Source: Loktanella sp. (GTDB lineage: Bacteria > Pseudomonadota > Alphaproteobacteria > Rhodobacterales > Rhodobacteraceae). From it: 6,261 nt of DNA. The notes under the pieces were generated by a model. The model was not told where the DNA came from, did not search any database, and saw only the letters and a program-made list of their open reading frames with translations. The translations under genes were made by a program, and so were the position numbers. Location: contig PUNR01000172.1 in assembly GCA_003551805.1 (NCBI GenBank), forward strand, positions 1-6,261, read 5' to 3'. Shown piece after piece: positions 1-4,958 of this stretch; positions within the stretch are counted from its first letter, which is position 1, and each line of letters opens with the position of its first letter.

Positions 1-4
1 CCCC

Positions 5-700
5 ATGAACGCCCCCCTCATCGATGTCCGCGACGTGGCCAAGTGCTTCACCCTCCACACCCAGGGCGGTGCGGTGATCGAGGTGATGCGGGGGGCCACG
101 CTGCAGGTGCGGCCGGGGGAGTGCGTGGCGCTGACCGGCGCCTCGGGCGCGGGCAAGTCCACGCTGATGCGGATGATCTGGGGCAACTACCGGATCGCCG
201 CCGGCTCGATCCGCGTGGCGGGTGTCGAGCTGGCTGGGGCCGCACCGCGCGATGTGATCGCGCTCAGGCGGGGCACCCTAGGCCATGTCAGTCAGTTCCT
301 GCGCGTCGTGCCGCGCGTGCCGACGCTGGATGTGGTGGCCGAACCTTTGCTGGTCACGGGCACCGCGCCTGATGTCGCGCGGGCCAAGGCCGCCGATCTG
401 CTGGCGCGGCTGAATATCCCGCAGCGGCTTTGGTCGCTTAGCCCAACGACCTTTTCGGGGGGCGAACAGCAGCGGGTGAATATCGCGCGCGGTTTCGCCT
501 ATCCTTATCCCGCGCTGTTGTTGGATGAACCCACCGCCAGCCTTGACCCCACCAACCGCGCTACGGTGCTGGCGATGGTGCAAGAGGCCAAGGCACGCGG
601 TGCTGCGATCATCGGGATTTTCCACGACCATGCCGCGCGAGATGAAATCTGTGACCGACAGGTTGACGTGACCCGATTTACCCCCGGATTGGCGGCATGA
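5..700 (+). CDS. phnL: PhnL, ABC-type ATP-binding subunit of the C-P lyase system
   Basis: This 231-residue protein is an ABC-family ATPase with every core motif in order: Walker A GASGAGKST at residues 45-53, Q-loop Gln97, signature FSGGEQQ at 150-156, Walker B LLLDEP at 171-176 and switch His207. No membrane segment is visible, which fits a soluble accessory ATPase rather than a transporter subunit. PhnL is required with PhnG, H, I, J and K for phosphonate breakdown; PhnI with G, H and L couples the phosphonate to the ribose of ATP and displaces adenine. Identity as PhnL rather than PhnK rests on the short single ABC domain and on phnN following directly. The ATG lies four bases into the window, so its ribosome binding site cannot be seen. 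The stop overlaps the phnN start as ATGA, which implies translational coupling in one operon. The upstream phnG-K genes would lie to the left of the window. Confidence 0.94.
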   Translation: MNAPLIDVRDVAKCFTLHTQGGAVIEVMRGATLQVRPGECVALTGASGAGKSTLMRMIWGNYRIAAGSIRVAGVELAGAAPRDVIALRRGTLGHVSQFLRVVPRVPTLDVVAEPLLVTGTAPDVARAKAADLLARLNIPQRLWSLSPTTFSGGEQQRVNIARGFAYPYPALLLDEPTASLDPTNRATVLAMVQEAKARGAAIIGIFHDHAARDEICDRQVDVTRFTPGLAA

Positions 701-1239
701 CCGGACGCTTTATCGCCATCGTCGGCCCATCCGGTGTGGGCAAGGATTCGGTGATGGTGGCATTGGCCGCGCGTGACCCGAGTCTTGCGCTTGTCCGTCG
801 TGTCATCACAAGGCCCGGTGATGCAGGCGGCGAGGATTTTGACGGTGTGAACGAGGCGCAGTTCCATACCCGCGCGGCCAAGGGCGAATTTGCGCTGTCG
901 TGGCCTGCGCATGGCTTGCATTACGCGATCCCCGCGCGTGTGGCGGATGATCTGGCTGCAGGCAAAGACATGCTTGCCAATCTGTCGCGGGCGGCCTTAC
1001 CTGCGGCAAAGGCGCAGTTTGACCCGTTCATGGTGATCCAACTGACTGCGGATCACAAAGTTCTGGCAGAGCGTCTTGCCGCGCGTGGTCGTGAAACGGC
1101 AGCAGATATCGCCCGCAGGCTGAGGCGGGCGGACTACGCACTGCCCGAAGGGATTGACGCCGTCACCATCGACAATTCCGCTGATCTGGACGAGACAGTA
1201 GAGCGTATCTTGTGCCTGCTTTACCCGGTCAGGGCATAG
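697..1239 (+). CDS. phnN: PhnN, ribose 1,5-bisphosphate phosphokinase
   Basis: This 180-residue kinase resembles guanylate kinases and is close in length to E. coli PhnN (about 185). It should phosphorylate ribose 1,5-bisphosphate with ATP to give PRPP, recycling the ribosyl product of C-P lyase into nucleotide synthesis. The P-loop GPSGVGKDS is at residues 10-18; the KDS ending is characteristic of PhnN. Other PhnN-like segments are ITRP around 37-40, LSWPAHGLHY in the middle, and RGRE at 130-133 in the lid region. The start codon overlaps the phnL stop (ATGA) and there is no strong Shine-Dalgarno sequence, so translation is probably coupled. The 3' end overlaps the oppositely oriented DUF1045 gene by 19 bp, leaving no room for a terminator outside coding sequence. 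Confidence 0.95.
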   Translation: MTGRFIAIVGPSGVGKDSVMVALAARDPSLALVRRVITRPGDAGGEDFDGVNEAQFHTRAAKGEFALSWPAHGLHYAIPARVADDLAAGKDMLANLSRAALPAAKAQFDPFMVIQLTADHKVLAERLAARGRETAADIARRLRRADYALPEGIDAVTIDNSADLDETVERILCLLYPVRA

Positions 1240-1892
1240 CGGTGGATCTGGTGAAACATGCCGTCTGCATCCTGACCCATCAAGGTGACTGCGTCGATCA
1301 GCCAAGGCGTAGCGATGACCGGGGCCAGCATCGGTTGCAGGGTGCTGACGACCTGCGCCCCTTGGGCATCAGGCAGCGGCCCGCTGAGGGTCAGGTGGAA
1401 ATGGAAATCGTCAAATATATAGGGATAACCCCAGTCCAGCATTTGCGTGTCTTGCCGCGCGGTCAGGGGCGCTTTTCTGCGTCGTGCGATGTCGGCGTCC
1501 GTCAGGGGCGCACGGTGCTGGTCAAGTTCTGTGACAACCGCGCGTGCCAGTGCGTGCAAGGCAGGTGGGTCGCTTGCGGGGCGCAACGCGATGAAACCGT
1601 GGTGATGGGCCATTTGAAGATGGCCGATAGCGACGGCGGCATGACGCTTTGCAAAGTCTGCAACAGCCATTTGCAAATTTGCAGGATCACTCTCGACAGA
1701 CAGCCGGAACGGGGCCTTCAACGTGCCGTGCAACCCGTATTTACGCGGGGTGGCGGTGATGGTGGCCACATCAAGGCCAGTGTCAGGATGCGGCACAGCG
1801 CGCCCTATGGCGCTATCCCAGCCCAGCCAGGCTGCGCCGAAATCAGCCAGCGCACCCGTGGGCGTGTAGAAAATTGCAAAGCGTTCAAACAT
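1221..1892 (-). CDS. DUF1045 phosphonate-cluster protein, 2H phosphoesterase-like
   Basis: This protein of about 223 residues belongs to the DUF1045 family, which is repeatedly found beside C-P lyase genes and has no settled function that I know of. Two H-x-T motifs are visible, HGT at residues 55-57 (in YGLHGTLKAPF) and HLT at 166-168 (in HFHLTLSGPL). This pair is the catalytic signature of 2H phosphoesterases, which act on cyclic phosphates or phosphodiesters. I chose the ATG at 1892 because it gives the usual MFERFAIFYTP-like beginning. An in-frame TTG at 1910 would add six residues. No membrane segment or signal peptide is seen. It is convergent and overlapping with phnN and divergent from phnM with a 35-bp gap holding a Pho-box-like site. 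A role in cyclic ribosyl phosphate turnover, in place of PhnP, is my inference only. Confidence 0.9.
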   Translation of the reverse strand: MFERFAIFYTPTGALADFGAAWLGWDSAIGRAVPHPDTGLDVATITATPRKYGLHGTLKAPFRLSVESDPANLQMAVADFAKRHAAVAIGHLQMAHHHGFIALRPASDPPALHALARAVVTELDQHRAPLTDADIARRRKAPLTARQDTQMLDWGYPYIFDDFHFHLTLSGPLPDAQGAQVVSTLQPMLAPVIATPWLIDAVTLMGQDADGMFHQIHRYALTG

Positions 1893-1916
1893 AGATCCAT
1901 CTTTAGCCAAAGCATC

Positions 1917-1934
1917 GTGACACTGACATGACAG
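1917..1934 (-). promoter_or_regulatory. Pho-box-like PhoB site between DUF1045 and phnM
   Basis: Read on the minus strand the site is CTGTCATGTCAGTGTCAC. The first half-site, CTGTCAT (1934-1928), matches the PhoB consensus at all seven bases. After four bases comes GTGTCAC (1923-1917), which is 5/7 to CTGTCAT and 6/7 to a CTGTCAC variant. The 11-bp periodicity is that of a classical Pho box. Its direction points at the DUF1045 gene, with 24 bases between the box and that ATG. A weak -10-like TAAAGA (1905-1900) begins 11 bases after the box. The site covers the phnM ATG, so it could also affect phnM. Phosphate-starvation control of phn genes is well known; binding at this site is inferred. Confidence 0.55.
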
Positions 1935-3073
1935 ACCAGATTATTCTTGCCAACGCCCGCCTGATCCTTGCCGATCAGGTCACCACCGGATCGCTGCAGA
2001 TCAAGGACGGGCTGATTGCTGATATCGGCACAGGGGCTGGTGTGCCGAAGGGGGCCGTCGATCTGGGCGGTGATTACCTTGCCCCCGGACTCGTGGAATT
2101 GCACACGGACAACCTTGAACGGCATCTGTCGCCACGGCCCAAGGTAGACTGGCCCTACCGCGCGGCGATCATGGCGCATGACCGCGAACTGGCGGGTTGC
2201 GGAATTACCACGGTGTTCGACGCGATCCGTGTCGGGTCGATCACGTCGGGCGGTGGCAAGCGTTATGGCAAATACGCCCGCCGAATGGCAGATGAAATTC
2301 TGGCGATGCGTGATGCAGGCGCGTTGCGCATCAGCCACCACCTGCACCTGCGAGCCGAGATTTGTTCCGAAACCCTGACCGAGGAGCTGGCGGAATTTGG
2401 CACCGCTGACCGGATCGGCATCATCTCGATGATGGATCACACGCCGGGCCAGCGGCAGTTTTCCGATGTCGCAAAATTCGAGGCTTATGTGCGCGGCAAG
2501 CATAACCTGAGCGAGGCTGATTTCGCGGGTTATGTGGACTTTCTTTACGGTTTGCAGGCGCAGTTTGGTACCACGCACGAGGCAGCGACAGTGGCTGCGG
2601 CCAATAGGCTGGGCGCGGTGCTGGCCAGCCATGATGATACAACCGCCGGACAGGTCGCCACCAGCCACGCGTACGGCGTCAGGCTGGCGGAATTTCCAAC
2701 CAGCATGGAGGCGGCTGACGCATGTCACGCCAATGATATTGCGGTCATCATGGGTGCGCCCAATCTGATCCGGGGTGGATCGCATTCAGGCAATGTGGCG
2801 GCTGTTGATCTGGCCAAGGCGGGCAGGCTGGACATCTTGTCGTCCGATTATGTGCCTGCAGCCTTGTTGCTGGCGGCGGTGCGGCTGGGGTTGATCTGGG
2901 ATGATCTGCCGCGCGGGATCGCAACGGTCACATCCGCCCCCGCCAAGGCCGCAGGGCTGACAGACCGCGGGCAGCTTGCGATCGGGCAGCGTGCTGATCT
3001 GGTGGCTTTCGCCGTCCTTGATGACATCGCGATGGTGCAGCAAAGCTATAGCGCAGGACGTCGTGTGTTCTGA
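1928..3073 (+). CDS. phnM: PhnM, ribose 1-phosphonate triphosphate diphosphatase
   Basis: This 381-residue amidohydrolase aligns along its full length with E. coli PhnM (378 residues) as I recall that sequence. It removes pyrophosphate from alpha-D-ribose 1-alkylphosphonate 5-triphosphate, giving the 5-phosphate substrate that PhnJ cleaves. Metal-site segments are visible: LHTD at residues 58-61 (His59, Asp61), HHLHLRAE at 137-144, MMDHTPGQRQF around His171, ASHDD at 233-237 and LSSDY at 304-308 with the late catalytic Asp307. The family segments NLIRGGSHSGNV and GQRADLV are also present. The ATG at 1928 fits the conserved N-terminus, but no clear Shine-Dalgarno sequence precedes it. It diverges from DUF1045 by 35 bp and is separated from phnLN by that inverted gene, so it needs its own promoter, which I cannot place with confidence. 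Confidence 0.96.
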   Translation: MTDQIILANARLILADQVTTGSLQIKDGLIADIGTGAGVPKGAVDLGGDYLAPGLVELHTDNLERHLSPRPKVDWPYRAAIMAHDRELAGCGITTVFDAIRVGSITSGGGKRYGKYARRMADEILAMRDAGALRISHHLHLRAEICSETLTEELAEFGTADRIGIISMMDHTPGQRQFSDVAKFEAYVRGKHNLSEADFAGYVDFLYGLQAQFGTTHEAATVAAANRLGAVLASHDDTTAGQVATSHAYGVRLAEFPTSMEAADACHANDIAVIMGAPNLIRGGSHSGNVAAVDLAKAGRLDILSSDYVPAALLLAAVRLGLIWDDLPRGIATVTSAPAKAAGLTDRGQLAIGQRADLVAFAVLDDIAMVQQSYSAGRRVF

Positions 3074-3081
3074 CCATGAAG

Positions 3082-3158
3082 GTTTCGTGAAACGCTGAAC
3101 AACGCGGTTGCCATGTGTTTGACTATTACTGTCATGACAATTGCAGCGTTTCAAACGC
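3082..3158. repeat. Cluster of short inverted repeats downstream of phnM
   Basis: Four dyads are readable directly. GTTTC-GT-GAAAC lies at 3082-3093, and TGTCATGACA, a perfect 10-bp palindrome, at 3130-3139. GCGTTT-C-AAACGC lies at 3146-3158. In addition GAAACGCTG (3089-3097) is the exact reverse complement of CAGCGTTTC (3144-3152), so the outer pair could form a stem with a 46-base loop. They may be transcript-end structures or protein-binding dyads; the sequence does not decide. Confidence 0.45.
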
Positions 3159-3196
3159 CTGACGAGCTAGGCCAACCCGCAGCGGCTTGCCGTGTT

Positions 3197-3219
3197 GCTG
3201 CTGCCTTTAAGGCAGTGGC
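3197..3219. terminator. Possible weak bidirectional terminator hairpin
   Basis: The core CTGCC-TTTAA-GGCAG (3201-3215) forms a perfect 5-bp stem, extended by two wobble and two Watson-Crick pairs to 3197-3219. It sits between the convergent ends of phnM and the nikR-like gene, where a shared terminator would be expected. There is no U tract on either strand, so intrinsic termination is doubtful. Confidence 0.25.
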
Positions 3220-3240
3220 GGTAGGACGCTATAACGCGGA

Positions 3241-3705
3241 TCACTGAAACCGGCTAACCACCTTTGCATGCCGGTGCGGTGCGCCATTGCCATGCGCGTG
3301 GGGTGCATCATCGATCACCACGGGCACCAGCGCCAGACGGCCATGGCGCACGCCGCGTTCAAGAAACAAAGCGTTGGCAATCGCCTCGACCTCGGCCACG
3401 GAGCCTTTGATGACGGCAACCTCGACCGAGGTGGAATGATCGACCGGCACTGACAAGGCGGCGGCGAAACGATCGTGGTTGTCCTGCCGCACCTGCGGGA
3501 TCTTGCGCGCAAGGTCGCGCATGTCAGGGTCCACGGTATAGCTGACGACACCCAGACAGGCCGCATCAGAAGGGGCGGAGGGTGCAAGGCTCCGCGCGAC
3601 CAGATCGCGGATCGCCTCTGACCGGTTGGTTGCACCGCAAGCATCCATATGCGCATCGACAGCGGCCAGCAGGTCGTCATCCAGTGTCATTGTGATACGT
3701 TTCAT
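3241..3705 (-). CDS. nikR: NikR-family ribbon-helix-helix regulator lacking nickel ligands
   Basis: This 154-residue protein has the NikR layout. An N-terminal ribbon-helix-helix domain (about 1-42, MKRITMTLDDDLL, then NRSEAIRDL) is followed by a C-terminal ACT-like domain (about 52-128, including SVEVAVIKG and GVRHG). The DNA-contacting strand residues Arg3, Thr5 and Thr7 match E. coli NikR, as do Glu30 and Asp34 at its potassium site. By ungapped alignment across the metal region, the four nickel ligands His76, His87, His89 and Cys95 of E. coli are Gln74, Ser85, Pro87 and Ser93 here. A tail of about 25 residues, absent from the 133-residue E. coli protein, contains HAH (136-138) and HRH (144-146). 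The ATG at 3705 is chosen over a TTG at 3744 because it starts the conserved fold and has AGGG eight bases upstream. No nickel gene is nearby. It is probably a DNA-binding regulator, but nickel sensing is doubtful. Confidence 0.88.
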   Translation of the reverse strand: MKRITMTLDDDLLAAVDAHMDACGATNRSEAIRDLVARSLAPSAPSDAACLGVVSYTVDPDMRDLARKIPQVRQDNHDRFAAALSVPVDHSTSVEVAVIKGSVAEVEAIANALFLERGVRHGRLALVPVVIDDAPHAHGNGAPHRHAKVVSRFQ

Positions 3706-3713
3706 GCGCGATA

Positions 3714-3717
3714 CCCT
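3714..3717 (-). promoter_or_regulatory. Ribosome binding site of the nikR-like gene
   Basis: AGGG on the minus strand lies eight bases before the ATG at 3705. It supports that start over the upstream in-frame TTG at 3744. Confidence 0.55.
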
Positions 3718-3718
3718 G

Positions 3719-3727
3719 TTACTGTCA
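3719..3727. repeat. TTACTGTCA element shared with 3126-3134
   Basis: The nonamer TTACTGTCA lies just upstream of the nikR-like ribosome binding site and recurs in the same orientation at 3126-3134, downstream of that gene. Here it belongs to the imperfect dyad GTTACTGTCAC (3718-3728). At the other copy it enters the perfect palindrome TGTCATGACA. It may be an operator for the neighbouring regulator, but a chance match of nine bases is possible. Confidence 0.25.
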
Positions 3728-3810
3728 CGCACAACATCGGGCAAAGGCGCGGCAAGGGCAATGATCTTCGGGTCATAGTCCTTTGGTCACTAAACACGCC
3801 GAATTTGGCT

Positions 3811-4428
3811 TTATGTTTCGCCGGGGCTGCAAAGGGTGTCGCCATCGTCGCAGGTAGGCGGGCCGAAATCCTGCGACAGGATGGTTGTGCCATCATCAAA
3901 GGCAACCTGTGGCGCGAACCGTGGGCGCGTGACGACAGCCTGACGGAACGTCTGTTCTGATATGCCCACTTTGAAAAGCGGGGTGTAATCAACCGAGGTT
4001 TCAACAAACAAGAATGTTTCACCCTGCGGGATCGTTGGGAAGGTGTTGGTCAGGTTTTCGGTCAGCAAGGCCGTGGTCAAGGCAGGCCCGACACCAGTGT
4101 TGACCGACCAGATGGCAATGAACTTGTTATCCTGATCGCTCCAGCCGATGCTGGACACCCTGATGCGCGTGGTATTGCGTGTCCGTGCAAGAATATCATG
4201 AAGCGTATTCAGACCGAAAATATAATCCGCGTCCACAGGGTCGGTCTGGCGGGAAATGTTGTCAGCCACGATATAGGCCGCTTTCTGGCCTGCCGTCGTG
4301 ACGCGGTACACATCAAAAAATACATAAGTCGCCCCAAAGGCGAGTGCCACAAAAGGCACGGCTATGACGGTTTCGACTGTTACGACACCGGCCTCGTCGC
4401 GCCAGAAACGGGAAAGGAATTTTCTCAT
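3811..4428 (-). CDS. TadE/TadF-like pseudopilin, second of a tandem pair
   Basis: This 205-residue protein begins with a short basic leader and a prepilin-type junction, FWRDEAG|VVTVE. Gly14 would precede the cleavage site, and Glu19 is the +5 glutamate recognised by Tad prepilin peptidase. A single hydrophobic helix follows (about 15-38). The remaining roughly 165 residues would be outside the inner membrane, and two cysteines occur close together near the C-terminus (CDDGDTLC). Minor pseudopilins of this kind are needed for Flp pilus assembly by the Tad secretion system. The leader and first helix closely match the protein encoded just upstream (4425-4958), which suggests an old duplication. 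Its ATG overlaps the upstream stop (ATGA) without a clear Shine-Dalgarno sequence, so translation is likely coupled. The position is typical of TadF, but I cannot separate TadE from TadF with confidence. Confidence 0.86.
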   Translation of the reverse strand: MRKFLSRFWRDEAGVVTVETVIAVPFVALAFGATYVFFDVYRVTTAGQKAAYIVADNISRQTDPVDADYIFGLNTLHDILARTRNTTRIRVSSIGWSDQDNKFIAIWSVNTGVGPALTTALLTENLTNTFPTIPQGETFLFVETSVDYTPLFKVGISEQTFRQAVVTRPRFAPQVAFDDGTTILSQDFGPPTCDDGDTLCSPGET

Positions 4429-4958
4429 CTGGGTTCATTCACAAAAGATGACACGGTAAAAAGCTGGTAACCGCCGCTGGCATCAAGCGGCAACCGCAGA
4501 CCCCAGCGCGATGTCGGGAACAACGGATCGGTGACGACACAGGCCCGCATGATCATCAGATCATTGCTGCCGCCCGCAACGATATCTGTTTGTGGGGCAA
4601 TTTCCTCAGCCCGGTCGATGCAGGCAACCGGTGTCTGCGGATAGTTCCATGTCGTGGTGCTGACGCGGCGCAGTTCAAGTAAAAGGCTGGTCTCGCAATC
4701 TCTCAGGATCACGGTGTGATCGCAGATATTTTTGCGCAACGTATTGATATCAGGATTCTGAATCTTCCCAAGGCGCAGATCGCGGATCGATATATCAACA
4801 GCTCGGTCCAGCATCACCTGCCGTGTCATCGTAAGCCCCAGTTCGACGCCCATGAACAGAAAGGTGAACATGACTGGCACGACAATCACGAATTCGATTG
4901 TCGCGACGCCGCTTTCATCGCGCCAGAAGCGGCCAAGGAAGTCGCGAACAGGTGTCAT
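4425..4958 (-). CDS. tadE: TadE-like pseudopilin of the Tad/Flp pilus system
   Basis: This 177-residue protein has the TadE signature: a charged leader ending RDESG, predicted cleavage after Gly17, then VATIEF with Glu22 at position +5 and a hydrophobic helix from about 18 to 40. The rest should lie in the periplasm and contains several cysteines (for example in NICDHTVILRDCE and ACIDRAEE-like segments), possibly forming disulfides. TadE-type minor pseudopilins are processed by a TadV-like prepilin peptidase and take part in assembling the Flp pilus for surface attachment. It starts inside the stop of the tadG-like gene and ends inside the start of the next pseudopilin gene, with ATGA at both junctions. 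No Shine-Dalgarno sequence stands out, in keeping with coupled translation of a three-gene operon. Confidence 0.9.
   Translation of the reverse strand: MTPVRDFLGRFWRDESGVATIEFVIVVPVMFTFLFMGVELGLTMTRQVMLDRAVDISIRDLRLGKIQNPDINTLRKNICDHTVILRDCETSLLLELRRVSTTTWNYPQTPVACIDRAEEIAPQTDIVAGGSNDLMIMRACVVTDPLFPTSRWGLRLPLDASGGYQLFTVSSFVNEPR

Larger units (their letters stand above)
3074..3240. other. Intergenic region between convergent phnM and nikR-like genes
   Basis: This 167-bp gap lies between two gene ends. It holds short inverted repeats (listed separately) and an unconvincing 37-codon reading frame on the plus strand (3134-3247) with no ribosome binding site. There is no run of T on either side of a strong GC stem, so a classical intrinsic terminator is not obvious. 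No tRNA or recognisable small RNA is seen. Confidence 0.5.

Noticed and set aside
5..700. PhnL as a subunit of a conventional ABC importer or of an LolD/MacB-type exporter.
   Set aside because: phnN follows with an ATGA overlap, the remaining phn genes are adjacent, and no permease gene is present. PhnL is the simpler assignment despite its similarity to LolD-type ATPases.
1212..1931. A 239-codon open frame on the plus strand opposite DUF1045.
   Set aside because: DUF1045 on the other strand carries conserved HxT motifs and family-like segments. The plus-strand frame has none and overlaps phnN and the phnM start.
1805..2785. A long open frame of 326 codons on the minus strand opposite phnM.
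   Set aside because: It lies in the antisense frame of a clear phnM gene, shows no recognisable motif, and long antisense frames are common in GC-rich coding sequence.
3129..3135. CTGTCAT after phnM as a Pho box.
   Set aside because: Only one half-site is present. The positions 11 bp on either side do not match the consensus on either strand, and the downstream gene points the other way.
3134..3247. A 37-codon ATG frame on the plus strand after phnM (MTIAAFQTPDELG...).
   Set aside because: It has no ribosome binding site, overlaps the end of the nikR-like gene, and resembles nothing I know. It is not supportable as a gene without expression or conservation.
3742..3744. TTG start for the NikR-like protein, adding 13 residues.
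   Set aside because: The conserved fold begins at the ATG at 3705, which has an AGGG eight bases upstream; the extension has no family match.
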